Shown piece after piece: positions 42,855 through 52,472 of a stretch of 64,000 nucleotides of DNA. Position 1 is the first letter of the stretch. The number at the start of each line of letters is the position of its first letter. A program made the translations under genes and the position numbers. This DNA is from JAAZBA01 sp964461815 (GTDB lineage: Bacteria > Bacillota > Clostridia > Oscillospirales > QAMX01), in contig CAYWVF010000001.1 of NCBI GenBank assembly GCA_964461815.1, positions 1 through 64,000 of the forward strand, given 5' to 3'. The notes below the pieces were generated by a model. That model was given only the letters and a program-made list of their open reading frames with translations, did no database searches and was not told where the DNA came from.

Positions 42855-43541
42855 ATGTTCGTTATAAAAAATAAGACCGTGAGAAAGGTATTGAAAATAG
42901 CACTCCCTTTCATCATGATCCCGATACTTGTTCTGTTGGGCGAAGCTGTATTTGATGAGAAATACCATTTGCTTGTATCACTGTGTGTCGCAGTATTATC
43001 TTTACTTCTGTTTTTAACAGGATTCGAAAAAAAGTCTATAGGCACGAGACGTATGGTCATAGTTGCAGTCATGACAGCCTTATGCGTTGCAGGAAGATTG
43101 ATTCCATTTTTTAAACCGATCACAGCATTGACTGTTATAACTGCCATGTATTTAGGTGCGGAATCAGGCTTTCTTGTAGGAGCACTGGCTGCGGTGGTAT
43201 CTAATTTCTATTTCGGACAGGGGCCATGGACTCCGTTTCAGATGCTGGCATGGGGACTCATAGGATTATGTGCAGGATATTTGTCGAGACCGCTGAAAAG
43301 AAGTAGGCTGTTTCTCATAGCGTTCGGCGTATTGTCCGGAGTCGCATATTCGTTTATCATGGATGTATGGACTGTTATGTGGTACAACGGCACATTTGAT
43401 ATAAAGCTGTACATAGCAGCACTCGTTACAGCTATACCTCACACGTGTATGTACTCTATATCTAATTTTATTTTCCTGTGGTTTCTTGCAAAGCCTTTCG
43501 GAGAGAAGCTCGAAAGAATAAGAATAAAGTACGGATTATAA
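42855..43541 (+). CDS. ECF transporter S component, probably corrinoid-specific
   Basis: A 228-residue membrane protein with a pre-helix pair and six hydrophobic helices. MVIVAVMTALCVAGRLI near 67-83 and the GQGPWTPFQMLAWGLIG segment near 121-137 are typical of an S-component group found beside DUF4430 proteins and cobalamin riboswitches, as in CbrT-like transporters. It should bind the transported vitamin; B12 or its precursors is the likely substrate from riboswitch control. No S component of another vitamin class fits better. Confidence 0.82.
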   Translation: MFVIKNKTVRKVLKIALPFIMIPILVLLGEAVFDEKYHLLVSLCVAVLSLLLFLTGFEKKSIGTRRMVIVAVMTALCVAGRLIPFFKPITALTVITAMYLGAESGFLVGALAAVVSNFYFGQGPWTPFQMLAWGLIGLCAGYLSRPLKRSRLFLIAFGVLSGVAYSFIMDVWTVMWYNGTFDIKLYIAALVTAIPHTCMYSISNFIFLWFLAKPFGEKLERIRIKYGL

Positions 43542-43561
43542 GGAAAGCGGCTGATTTAAAG

Positions 43562-44431
43562 ATGAGCAGACGAAAATTATTATATATTACTGCGTACATA
43601 GTTTTGCTTTCGATATTTTTATTGTCTGCCTTTATGATATGGCGTGAGGTAAGCTCACGCGAAGAGGATAAAGAGATATTCGAGGAGCTTAAGCAGATCG
43701 TAAAGAGTGAAGAAAAAACGGATATCTATGAGGAATATACGAAAACAGACGAAAAGAGTGCAGATAAGCTCGATAAAGGATCAAATAAAGCATCGAATGA
43801 AAGCAGAGTGAATAATGAAATAGAAAAAGTGCAAGCAGTTGAGGATCAGAATACAGAGTCGGAAGAGACTCCGGTGCCGGAGAGAAACCTGTCGATACTG
43901 CTTGAGCAGAACCGTGACTGTATAGGCTGGGTATATATACCGAATACAGAGCTGGATTATCCTGTAATGCATACTCCGTCCGATCCTGAAAAATATCTCC
44001 GTCGGAATTTTTACGGAAAATACAGTCATTCCGGTGTACCGTTTGCGGACGGACGGTGCAGTATGGACAGTGATAACGTACTGCTGTACGGCCACAATAT
44101 GAAGAATCGCACAATGTTTTCGCTCGTTGATAATTATGCGGATCAGGCGTATTACGAGCTGCACCCGACACTTGAGTTCGAGACTTCGCATGGATGCAAG
44201 GAGTATACAATATTTGTAGCGGCTGTAGTCGGAGCATCGGATATGTGGTATCAGTTTACGGATGCGAAGACACAGGAGGCGTACGATGCTATGATCGATT
44301 ACATAAGAAGCATCGCACTCTATGATACAGGACTGATACCCGAATACGGCACACAGCTGATCACACTGTCAACATGTGACTATTCTCAGGATGAATCTCG
44401 GTTTATTATCGTTGCAGCTGAGAATAAATAG
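43562..44431 (+). CDS. Class B sortase
   Basis: About 289 residues. N-terminal transmembrane helix (residues 7-26), a charged helical spacer (about 30-105), then a sortase domain with GWVYIPNTELDYPVMH near 122-137, NVLLYGHNM with catalytic His near 178, ITLSTCDYS with catalytic Cys near 266-274 and ESRFIIVAA with the Arg. The pattern TLSTC and the domain layout fit SrtB. It is last in the B12 operon, which contains an APETG-bearing protein, so a dedicated pair is likely. ATG 43562 is chosen because it precedes the membrane helix; the frame extends upstream into the S-component gene. Confidence 0.88.
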   Translation: MSRRKLLYITAYIVLLSIFLLSAFMIWREVSSREEDKEIFEELKQIVKSEEKTDIYEEYTKTDEKSADKLDKGSNKASNESRVNNEIEKVQAVEDQNTESEETPVPERNLSILLEQNRDCIGWVYIPNTELDYPVMHTPSDPEKYLRRNFYGKYSHSGVPFADGRCSMDSDNVLLYGHNMKNRTMFSLVDNYADQAYYELHPTLEFETSHGCKEYTIFVAAVVGASDMWYQFTDAKTQEAYDAMIDYIRSIALYDTGLIPEYGTQLITLSTCDYSQDESRFIIVAAENK

Positions 44432-44473
44432 TCTCAAGCTGCCGACTTTGAATAATCAAAGCCTTTATAAATT

Positions 44474-44520
44474 AGATCCCCGATAAAAGCGAATAACTTG
44501 TTTGCTTTTATCGGGGATCT
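44474..44520. terminator. Bidirectional terminator at the end of the B12 operon and ftsH
   Basis: Perfect 17-base stem AGATCCCCGATAAAAGC (44474-44490) and its complement (44504-44520), loop 13 bases, followed by ATTATACATTTTT. It serves the B12 operon on + and ftsH on the minus strand. Confidence 0.92.
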
Positions 44521-44561
44521 ATTATACATTTTTCAGCGTAGGAATTTACAGCACCTTAAAA

Positions 44562-46586
44562 TCAATGCTTTATTTCATTGTTATTGTCATCCTGATGCTG
44601 CCTTTTAAATTCCTCGAAGCTGGGATCATCCGGAGGGATCCAGGGCGGAGGCTGACGTCTCTTTTTTTCCTCTTCGGCACGACGTGCATCATCGGCAATT
44701 CGACGCTGACGTTCTGCTTCAGCCTTATCGGCTGCCTTTTTCTCTTCTCTTTCCTCAATGGATTCTATTTCTTCACCTGCCATAATGGCATTAAAGACCT
44801 CACCGTCCATTGTCTCATGCTTGAGAAGATATTTAGCAACGAGATGGAGCTTGTCAAGATTGTTTGTGAGTATTTCCTCGCACTTGCGATAAGCTTCGTC
44901 TATCGTAGCACGTACCTCGTCATCGATCTCGGATGCGACCTTTTCGGAGTAGTTTCTGGTCGTTGTGAAATCACGGCCGAGGAACACCTCGTCATGAGAA
45001 TTACCATAGGTTATCGGGCCGAGACGATCACTCATACCATATTTGGTAATCATCTTGCGGACAAGGTCAGAGGAACGCTCAATATCATTCGATGCACCTG
45101 TGGAAATATCGTTGAGTATGAGTTTTTCGGCTACACGTCCACCGAGCAGTGCAACGATGTCCTCAAACATCTCACTCTTGGATGAATACGACTTATCCTC
45201 TGACGGCAGATTCAGGTTGTAACCACCTGCACGTCCACGTGGGATAATAGATATCTGATGAACAGGATCCTGTGTCGGAAGGAACTTGTTTACGACAGCA
45301 TGACCTGCTTCGTGATAAGCTGTGAGCTTACGATCCTTTTCAGGGATAACACGGCTCTTCTTTTCGGGACCCATGATGACCTTGACAAACGCTTCCTGAA
45401 GCTCCGAATCACCGATCCTAAGCCTGTTGTATCTTGCTGTAAGGAGTGCTGCCTCGTTGAGAAGATTCTCAAGATCAGCGCCTGTAAATCCGGCTGTTGA
45501 CTTTGCGATCGAGCTGAAGTCAACATTGTCTTCAAACTTCTTATTTTTAGCGTGGAGTCTGAGAATAGCTTCACGTCCCTTGATATCGGGAAGTCCAACA
45601 TAAACCTGACGGTCAAAGCGACCGGGGCGGAGAAGTGCCGGGTCGAGGATATCAGGTCTGTTTGTTGCTGCAATTATGATAACGCCCTCGTTAGCACCGA
45701 AGCCGTCCATTTCAACAAGCAACTGATTCAATGTCTGCTCACGTTCATCATGACCGCCGCCAAGACCTGCACCTCTGTGACGACCAACGGCATCAATCTC
45801 ATCAATAAATACGATAGCAGGCTGATTCTTCTTTGCCTGTTCGAAAAGGTCACGCACACGTGATGCGCCGACACCTACATACAGCTCAACAAAGTCAGAA
45901 CCGGAAATAGAGAGGAACGGCACGCCTGCCTCGCCTGCTACTGCCTTGGCAATAAGTGTTTTACCTGTTCCGGGAGGGCCTACGAGAAGCACACCCTTAG
46001 GTATTCTTGCGCCGATCTCAACGAATTTACGAGGATTTTTCAGGAATTCAACGATTTCCTGAAGCTCGGCTTTTTCTTCCTCAGCACCTTCAACATCCTT
46101 AAATGTGACCTTCTTTTTCTCGTCGGATGCAAGCTTTGTACGTGCCTTACCGAAGCTCATAGCCTTGCCTCCGCCATCTGCCTTGTTCATCATAAAAAAC
46201 CAGAACAAGCCGAAGATCACTATAATTATCAGATAAGGTATCATACTTGCCCACCACGGCATTTCCTCCGCAGCGTGTATGTCGTATTGCTCTATTATTC
46301 CGTCGGCACTCTGTTGACGTATTAGATCGCCCATATCATTGAAGAATAAACTCCAGCTCGGGAGCGTATACTGAACGATTTTGCCGTCCTTTAGCTCAAG
46401 CACGAGTGTCTGCCCATCAATTATGAACTTGGTAACATCTTCATTATCAAAAAGCGAAAGCACTTCGGAATACGTAGGCTCTGCCGGTTGATTCTGCCCG
46501 TACATGAAATATATGGTGCCTATTAATAAAATAATTATTATAACATAGAAGCCAATACCCCGAAATTTTGTATTTTTCAAACTCAT
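44562..46586 (-). CDS. ftsH: ATP-dependent zinc metalloprotease FtsH
   Basis: A 674-residue membrane AAA protease for quality control of membrane and regulatory proteins. Two N-terminal transmembrane helices (about 10-28 and 112-132) flank an extracytoplasmic domain; Walker A is GPPGTGKT near 203, Walker B VFIDEIDAVG near 260, the second region of homology lies near 310-320, and the zinc site HEAGH is near 427. The C-terminus is a charged helical tail ending with Asn/Asp-rich residues. It closes the dnaB-tilS-hpt-ftsH run, an arrangement (tilS-hpt-ftsH) conserved in Firmicutes. Confidence 0.97.
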   Translation of the reverse strand: MSLKNTKFRGIGFYVIIIILLIGTIYFMYGQNQPAEPTYSEVLSLFDNEDVTKFIIDGQTLVLELKDGKIVQYTLPSWSLFFNDMGDLIRQQSADGIIEQYDIHAAEEMPWWASMIPYLIIIVIFGLFWFFMMNKADGGGKAMSFGKARTKLASDEKKKVTFKDVEGAEEEKAELQEIVEFLKNPRKFVEIGARIPKGVLLVGPPGTGKTLIAKAVAGEAGVPFLSISGSDFVELYVGVGASRVRDLFEQAKKNQPAIVFIDEIDAVGRHRGAGLGGGHDEREQTLNQLLVEMDGFGANEGVIIIAATNRPDILDPALLRPGRFDRQVYVGLPDIKGREAILRLHAKNKKFEDNVDFSSIAKSTAGFTGADLENLLNEAALLTARYNRLRIGDSELQEAFVKVIMGPEKKSRVIPEKDRKLTAYHEAGHAVVNKFLPTQDPVHQISIIPRGRAGGYNLNLPSEDKSYSSKSEMFEDIVALLGGRVAEKLILNDISTGASNDIERSSDLVRKMITKYGMSDRLGPITYGNSHDEVFLGRDFTTTRNYSEKVASEIDDEVRATIDEAYRKCEEILTNNLDKLHLVAKYLLKHETMDGEVFNAIMAGEEIESIEEREEKKAADKAEAERQRRIADDARRAEEEKKRRQPPPWIPPDDPSFEEFKRQHQDDNNNEIKH

Positions 46587-46618
46587 TCCCCCTATTTTAA
46601 GTATCTATCGATACAGAC

Positions 46619-47185
46619 CTATTTATACAGCTCCGGCTTTAAAACGCCGATATACGGGAGTGAACGGTATTTTCCGGCAAAGTCAAGACCATAGCCTACG
46701 ACAAATTCATCCTCGATCGTAAAGCCGAGATAGTCTATATTTACCGGCGCAACACGTCTTGACGGCTTAGTCAAAAGAGCACAAAGCTTCAATGAAGCGG
46801 GCTTTCTTGTGCCAAGCAATGCAAGTATATGTCGCATGGAGATACCTGAATCAATGATATCCTCGACAAGCAGCACGTGTCTTCCCGTAATATTTTCAAC
46901 ATCCTTCTTTATTACAACACTGCCGGTGGATACTGTGGACGCACCATAGGATGAAGCTGAGATGAAGTCTACGGAAACGGGGAAATTCAGTCTGCGAACG
47001 AGATCGGCAGTAAGTGTAAATGCGCCTGTAAGTAAGCCCACGATAAGAACAGGCTTATCTGTCTCAAGATCCTGATAATCCAGGTTTATCTGGTCAGCTA
47101 ATTCGTCCAAACGTGCTTGAATGACTTCCTCTGTAAGTAAAATGTGATCCATATCCTTTTCAAAATCAGGTTTTCTGCTAATCAC
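46619..47185 (-). CDS. hpt: Hypoxanthine phosphoribosyltransferase
   Basis: About 188 residues. The PRPP loop VLLVEDIIDSGISMRHIL lies near residues 103-120, and SSYGAST and VVGYGLDFAGKYRSLPYIG complete the HPRT pattern. It salvages hypoxanthine/guanine with PRPP. I place the start at GTG 47185, nine bases after GGAGG and overlapping the tilS end by eight bases; ATG 47152 would give the more usual 177-residue length but has a poorly spaced ribosome site. Position between tilS and ftsH is the standard Firmicute order. Confidence 0.92.
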   Translation of the reverse strand: MISRKPDFEKDMDHILLTEEVIQARLDELADQINLDYQDLETDKPVLIVGLLTGAFTLTADLVRRLNFPVSVDFISASSYGASTVSTGSVVIKKDVENITGRHVLLVEDIIDSGISMRHILALLGTRKPASLKLCALLTKPSRRVAPVNIDYLGFTIEDEFVVGYGLDFAGKYRSLPYIGVLKPELYK

Positions 47186-48554
47186 AATCAATATCCTCCC
47201 GAAGTGTATTTATTTCAATGGTAAGTGTTTTCTTCGTATCATGTGTGCATCTGATACGTATATCGGAACCAAGTCCGCATACGGCAACGACTCCGCTCTC
47301 ATCACATATGATCGGCAGCAGATCACGCTTGAAGCGAGGAATTTTATGCTCGATCATTGCTTTTTTCAGAGTTTTGCATCCGCTCTTTGGTGATAAACGT
47401 ATGCTGTCACCGACGATACGAGTTCTAACGCTAAGTATACCATTAATTTTTAGATAATCAACGTCAAATTTATTTAAACTTTTGTAAATTTCTGCGCTTT
47501 TTTCCGTCAAACTACATTTTATTGAGTAGCCCAGCTCGGGAAGCTCGGTTACACCATCAATAATGAGCGCTTTTTCAACAAAAACACCGTCATTATCGGA
47601 GCATGTCATATAAAAATCGTCATATTCACGCCTAGCACATATATTGTTCGGGAGATCTATGCTCCCGGATGCAGAGGATGATGCTGCAAGCTCAAGACAT
47701 GCGGCTACATGCTCGAATGTCAGAGAAATACCACGCTCCATCGAAGCGGAATCATACATAAATCGCACTACACGTGATGCGATAGGGTAGCTTTGCGAGA
47801 CGAGCCACGACGCTTTCACGTGACCTGACACTGCGGATATCTCATCGAGATATGCAGCATCACGACGCAAAAGCTCTATAGTACTGACACTTGATGATAC
47901 GACAGATCGGTTTATGCTTTCAAGCTCCGGGATGATGTGATGTCTTATCCTGTTTCTTGCGTAATCGTCACTCAGATTGGAGGAGTCAACAATATAGTCT
48001 ATCCCTTTTGAGGCTAAATATACCTCTATTTCACTTCGACTTGACGACAAAAGCGGTCTGATTATGCTGTATCCACCCGAGGAATGACGCATCGGCGGAA
48101 TAGCTGCAAGCCCTGTAAGCCCTGTACCTCGTGTGATACGCAGAAGAAGAGTCTCAAGGTTATCGTTTGCATTATGAGCGGTAGCAATATATAATGCACC
48201 GCAGTCTGATGCACATTCGTCAAAATAGGAGTAGCGTACCTTACGGGCAGCCTCCTCAATACCTGTACCGCCTGATATTGAAAGAACATCAAAGCGTTTC
48301 GAGTAAAGCTTGACACCCAGTTTTTTACACAGCTCGGCGACAAATGCTTCATCTCTGTCTGATTCATCACCTCGAAGACAGTGGTTTATATGTACTGCTG
48401 CTGTAGTGATGTTGAGCTCTGACGACAGCTCATTTAAAATACATAGAAGAGCAACGGAGTCCGCACCACCGGACACACCGCAGAGGACTGTTCCGGGATG
48501 TGGTATGAGTGCTTCGCGTGCTATATAATTTTTTACTTTATCAGGGAGCTTCAT
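47178..48554 (-). CDS. tilS: tRNA(Ile)-lysidine synthetase
   Basis: About 458 residues. The PP-loop VSGGADSVALL lies near residues 26-36, followed by HINHCLRG near 56-63 and ATAHNANDNLET near 130-141, as in TilS; C-terminal domains typical of the full-length enzyme are present. It modifies the wobble C of tRNA-Ile(CAU) to lysidine, an essential step. Start is ATG 48554, nine bases after GAGGG; it overlaps dnaB by 14 bases. Confidence 0.95.
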   Translation of the reverse strand: MKLPDKVKNYIAREALIPHPGTVLCGVSGGADSVALLCILNELSSELNITTAAVHINHCLRGDESDRDEAFVAELCKKLGVKLYSKRFDVLSISGGTGIEEAARKVRYSYFDECASDCGALYIATAHNANDNLETLLLRITRGTGLTGLAAIPPMRHSSGGYSIIRPLLSSSRSEIEVYLASKGIDYIVDSSNLSDDYARNRIRHHIIPELESINRSVVSSSVSTIELLRRDAAYLDEISAVSGHVKASWLVSQSYPIASRVVRFMYDSASMERGISLTFEHVAACLELAASSSASGSIDLPNNICARREYDDFYMTCSDNDGVFVEKALIIDGVTELPELGYSIKCSLTEKSAEIYKSLNKFDVDYLKINGILSVRTRIVGDSIRLSPKSGCKTLKKAMIEHKIPRFKRDLLPIICDESGVVAVCGLGSDIRIRCTHDTKKTLTIEINTLREDIDCD

Positions 48555-49875
48555 GTGTGACATCCCTCGAAGAAAATGTAGTATATTGACCCTGCCAGTT
48601 CAGCTTGACAGTACCTGTAGCACCATGACGGTTTTTTGCAATGAGAAGCTCGGCAGTATTTCGTTCCTCCGTGTCGCTGTTGTAGTACTCATCACGATAC
48701 AGGAAAAGAACAACGTCGGCATCCTGTTCGATGGCACCCGATTCACGCAGGTCGGAGAGCATAGGTCTCTTATCGGCACGCTGCTCGGCTGCACGTGAAA
48801 GCTGTGACAAACACAGTACGGGAACGTTCAGCTCCTTTGCCATGATTTTCAGCGAACGTGATATATCGGCGACCTCTGTTGTACGGTTTTCCACCTTTTT
48901 GGCACCACTTGTCATGAGCTGGAGATAGTCTATGACGATGAGCCCGAGTGAGTTACCGAGTCTGCGGCATTTTGATTTCATTTCAGCTACGGTAAGTGCG
49001 GGATTGTCATCAATATAGAGGCTTGTTCTGCTGAGAAGTGTGCTTGCTCTCGCAAGCCTTGTCCACTCGTCATCATTCAGCTCACCGATACGGAGCTTTC
49101 GTGAATCTATCATTGCTTGGCTGGAAAGAAGTCTCAGCGCAAGCTGCTCCTTTGACATTTCAAGCTGAAAAACAGCGACAGCTTTATCGGTATTTTTTAT
49201 TGCATGCAATGCGATATTTAAAGCAAAGCTGGTTTTTCCCATACCGGGACGAGATGCGAGAAGAACAAGATCGGAATCGTTAAGACCCGAGGTGTACATA
49301 TCCAGCTCACCTATACCGGTGGGGATACCCGGAAGCTTGCCCTTGTTTTTTACAAGCTCGTCCAGATGTGCGTAAACATTAAAAAGTACATTTTTTATGT
49401 GATAAAGTCCTTTGATCTCACGCTCACGGCGAATATCAAATATTTTACGCTCTGCCGCTTCAACGATGTCCTTCGGTGAGCCTTCGCCTGAGGAGACCAT
49501 GGACATTATATCCTCACTTGCTTCTTGAAGCTCACGCAGAAGCGACATATCACGCAGCATCGTCATATAATGCTTTATGTGTGCCGAGGTAGGTGTGATC
49601 TCCATAAGCTGCGCTAAATATTTAGCACCGCCTATCTCGTCATAATGACCTTCCTCCTTCAGTCGATTGAGCACCGTGATGTGGTCAACGACCTCGCCTG
49701 AAAGAAACATAGACAGGAAGGTAGTGAAGATTATTCTGTTTTGGGGAAAATAGAAATCACTTTCACGCACTGTCTCAACGACCTCGGATATGCATGAAGG
49801 GTCGATCAGCATCGAGCCGATAACAGCCTGCTCGGCTTCTGTATTATGCGGCCGCTTTAATGTGAGCTCATCCAT
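48541..49875 (-). CDS. dnaB: Replicative DNA helicase DnaB
   Basis: A 444-residue hexameric helicase. The N-terminal DnaB domain (about 5-105: PHNTEAEQAVIGSMLID) is followed by the RecA-like motor: Walker A SRPGMGKTSFALN near 208, LGLIVIDYLQLM near 308, and the ESGAIEQDADVVLFLYRDE segment near 385. No intein. It lies 27 bases downstream of the ABC-F gene and is coupled to tilS. Confidence 0.97.
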   Translation of the reverse strand: MDELTLKRPHNTEAEQAVIGSMLIDPSCISEVVETVRESDFYFPQNRIIFTTFLSMFLSGEVVDHITVLNRLKEEGHYDEIGGAKYLAQLMEITPTSAHIKHYMTMLRDMSLLRELQEASEDIMSMVSSGEGSPKDIVEAAERKIFDIRREREIKGLYHIKNVLFNVYAHLDELVKNKGKLPGIPTGIGELDMYTSGLNDSDLVLLASRPGMGKTSFALNIALHAIKNTDKAVAVFQLEMSKEQLALRLLSSQAMIDSRKLRIGELNDDEWTRLARASTLLSRTSLYIDDNPALTVAEMKSKCRRLGNSLGLIVIDYLQLMTSGAKKVENRTTEVADISRSLKIMAKELNVPVLCLSQLSRAAEQRADKRPMLSDLRESGAIEQDADVVLFLYRDEYYNSDTEERNTAELLIAKNRHGATGTVKLNWQGQYTTFSSRDVTHEAP

Positions 49876-49902
49876 GTTTTTCTTCCTTTTTGCTATTGTT
49901 TA

Positions 49903-51792
49903 TCAGATATCAAGCTTTTCGTAAAGCTCAAGCAAACGCTCCTCTTTAGAGGCTTTTTCATCGAGAAGCTCCGACAGCTTCTCATAGTCGGCTGAGAATT
50001 TTTCTGTTTCCGCATCGATCTCGGAGATCTCCTTCTCAAGCTTGGCAACCTCACGCTCCATGGCATCTCGCTGCTTTGCCGCAATACGCATAGCCTTTTG
50101 CTCACTCATGTGGAGCTTGGAGGCGGTAGGAGCACTCTCAACGTCCTTACTTTGCTTTGCCGGAGCATTCATAGCCGCACGTTTTTTGTATGCACGGTAG
50201 GCTTCAAAATCACCTCGGAAATCGAATATCTTACCGTTTGCAAGCTCCCAAACACGGGTGGCAAAGCGAGAAACGAAGTATCTGTCATGAGATACAAAGA
50301 GTATAACGCCGGAAAAACCGTCCAATACCTCTTCGATGCATTCTCTCGAGCTGAGATCAAGATGGTTTGTAGGCTCGTCCAAGATGAGAAAATTCAGATC
50401 ATCGTGCATAAGTATGCACAGCTTGAGTCTTGAACGTTCGCCGCCGGAAAGAGCCGATATAGGCTTGAATACATCCTCACCGACGAATTTATATGCGGCA
50501 AGTCTGTCACGTGCAGCCTGAGTACTGAGCGGCAGAGTGTATATGATCTCGTCAAGCACAGTACGATCGGGATGCTCAAACTCTACTATCTGAGGCAGAT
50601 ATGCCCATTTTATTTGTAATCCGAAGCGGCACATGCCTGCATCGGGCTGCAAATCACCTGTGATCATTTTAATGAGCGTAGTTTTACCGCATCCGTTTGG
50701 ACCGTATATGCTTACACGTTCACCGCCACGTATCATAAGAGAAATATCATCTATTATCTTCCTGCTTCCAAAGGACTTTGACAGGCTCTTGAGCTTCAAC
50801 GCTTCGTCAGCCTCAAAGGAAGCTTCACCGAGCTTGACCTTCATAGAGCGTTCCTTACGAGGTCGATCTGCAATAGTCATACGCTCGATCTTGTGCTCGA
50901 TGACAAGCGCACGCTTTATCATTTTTTCAGTCGCCCAGCTTCTGTAGCGACGTGCCATTTCTTCGAGTCGTTCTTTTTCTTTAGTCTGTGATTCCCAAAG
51001 CTTCAGCGCTTCATTATATCTGCGCTCTTTTTCTACCATATAAAAGCTGTAGTTGCCCGAGTAATCACTGCTTACACCGTCTTCAATCTCAATTATGCGG
51101 CTGCATACCTGGTCAAGGAAGTAACGGTCATGCGATATGAGCATGACTGTACCCTTATATGTTTCAAGATATTCTCCGAGCCACTCGACTGAGTCGATAT
51201 CAAGATGATTTGTAGGCTCATCCAGCAGGAGGATCTCTGTTTTCTGGAGAATTATTCGTGCAAGATTGACACGAGTCTGCTCACCGCCGGACAGCATGTA
51301 GAACTTGCGCTCACGCATGTCATGATCAAGCTCAAGACCGTTTGCGATCATTTCAAGCTCGTAGTCGATATTATATCCACCCTCATGCTCGAAGCGTGAG
51401 AGAAGGTTTCCGTATTCCTTAAGCAGCTTCCCCGATGAGTCTGTCTGCATAAGGCTTTCAAGCTCGGATATCCTGTCTCGCAGCTCATAGAGATGATTGA
51501 ATGCAGTCTTTAAAACGTCATCTACAGTATATTCCGACGGATATATAGGTATCTGGTCGATAAGACCGACCTGCTTGGATTTATTTATGTGTACTTCACC
51601 GGCATCAAACAGACCGTTAGTATCGGTGACAGTGTTGAGTGAGGTGAGTATCTTCATAAGGGTGGTTTTTCCGGCACCGTTTTTTCCGATCAGGCCGACT
51701 TTTTCACCCTCATAAATATCAAAGGTTATGTCTTTTAACAGTTGAAAATCACCGAAAAACTTTTCCAGTGAATGTACTGATATGTCAATCAA
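49903..51792 (-). CDS. ABC-F family ATPase
   Basis: A 629-residue soluble protein with two ABC domains and no membrane part. Domain 1: GKNGAGKTTLMKIL near 38 and LSGGEQTRVNLARI near 169; domain 2: GPNGCGKTTLIKMI near 364 and LSGGERSRLKL near 456. An interdomain linker rich in Lys/Arg/Glu (about 255-330) fits the P-site tRNA interaction motif, and a C-terminal coiled coil (about 555-625) is present. Such proteins act on ribosomes; the YdiF/Uup-like layout suggests a housekeeping role, though antibiotic-protection relatives exist. Confidence 0.9.
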   Translation of the reverse strand: MIDISVHSLEKFFGDFQLLKDITFDIYEGEKVGLIGKNGAGKTTLMKILTSLNTVTDTNGLFDAGEVHINKSKQVGLIDQIPIYPSEYTVDDVLKTAFNHLYELRDRISELESLMQTDSSGKLLKEYGNLLSRFEHEGGYNIDYELEMIANGLELDHDMRERKFYMLSGGEQTRVNLARIILQKTEILLLDEPTNHLDIDSVEWLGEYLETYKGTVMLISHDRYFLDQVCSRIIEIEDGVSSDYSGNYSFYMVEKERRYNEALKLWESQTKEKERLEEMARRYRSWATEKMIKRALVIEHKIERMTIADRPRKERSMKVKLGEASFEADEALKLKSLSKSFGSRKIIDDISLMIRGGERVSIYGPNGCGKTTLIKMITGDLQPDAGMCRFGLQIKWAYLPQIVEFEHPDRTVLDEIIYTLPLSTQAARDRLAAYKFVGEDVFKPISALSGGERSRLKLCILMHDDLNFLILDEPTNHLDLSSRECIEEVLDGFSGVILFVSHDRYFVSRFATRVWELANGKIFDFRGDFEAYRAYKKRAAMNAPAKQSKDVESAPTASKLHMSEQKAMRIAAKQRDAMEREVAKLEKEISEIDAETEKFSADYEKLSELLDEKASKEERLLELYEKLDI

Positions 51793-51822
51793 TCAAAATC
51801 AATCCTTAATGTACAGTACGTT

Positions 51823-52455
51823 TTATTCGAAAATAAGCTCACCGAAATACTCGGGAACATGGAACTGCGGTTCGGGGATCACGTTGGAGTCGATAGGAAA
51901 GTAGCAGCCGAAATGCGGAACAGGAGTCTCGTCACCGCACTTGAACAAATTGGCACGGATCTTTGTGCCGGATCTAAGCTCGAATGACGGCATATAGTGC
52001 TTCAAAAGTGCAAATGGCACTGAGAGATACAGCTCCCAATATGCTTTTCCGTCAACCTCACCGTTCTTCCTCTCAAGCTGAAAAGCTTCCATAGGCCAAT
52101 CGACCTCGTGACGCTTGTCATCACCGGGAGTAAGACCGTAGTGAAGCAGTAGCGTCGGATTGGAATTCATTTCAAAATTGAAATAGCCATGCTCAAGGTC
52201 ATCTGCCGGAGTGCAGAAAAATTCCATACATGAGTCACACCATACAGGCCCATTGCGCTTTGTAACTGTCATGCGAGGCTCATCTTCAAATGTACGCAGA
52301 TTTACATATATGTTGTTTTCGTCGTGACCGAGTCTGAATTCGGTTTCGGGACGATACTCTCCGCCCCATGGATAGCATTCTATTTTACCGCCGCTGAAAG
52401 AATTGCGATCAGAGATAAATTGTTCACGTGAAGCGGCTTTCTTTACAGTCAACAT
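51823..52455 (-). CDS. CBM9-like protein, copy A
   Basis: About 210 residues forming one carbohydrate-binding family 9-like domain: WGGEYRPETEFRLGHDENNI near 30-49, CDSCMEFFCTP near 80-90, YFNFEMNSNPTLLLHYG near 98-114. There is no signal peptide, so it is probably cytoplasmic, unlike classical secreted CBM9. The ATG at 52455 follows AGGAGG by seven bases. It is a tandem paralogue of the next gene and ends in the same PEYFGELIFE-type tail. Ligand unknown; related proteins appear as isolated domains in gut anaerobes. Confidence 0.8.
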   Translation of the reverse strand: MLTVKKAASREQFISDRNSFSGGKIECYPWGGEYRPETEFRLGHDENNIYVNLRTFEDEPRMTVTKRNGPVWCDSCMEFFCTPADDLEHGYFNFEMNSNPTLLLHYGLTPGDDKRHEVDWPMEAFQLERKNGEVDGKAYWELYLSVPFALLKHYMPSFELRSGTKIRANLFKCGDETPVPHFGCYFPIDSNVIPEPQFHVPEYFGELIFE

Positions 52456-52472
52456 ATTATTTCCTCCTGAGA

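Noticed and set aside
44502..45185. 227-codon open frame on the + strand
   Set aside because: It lies antisense to the 3' part of ftsH and crosses the terminator; the ftsH frame is certain.
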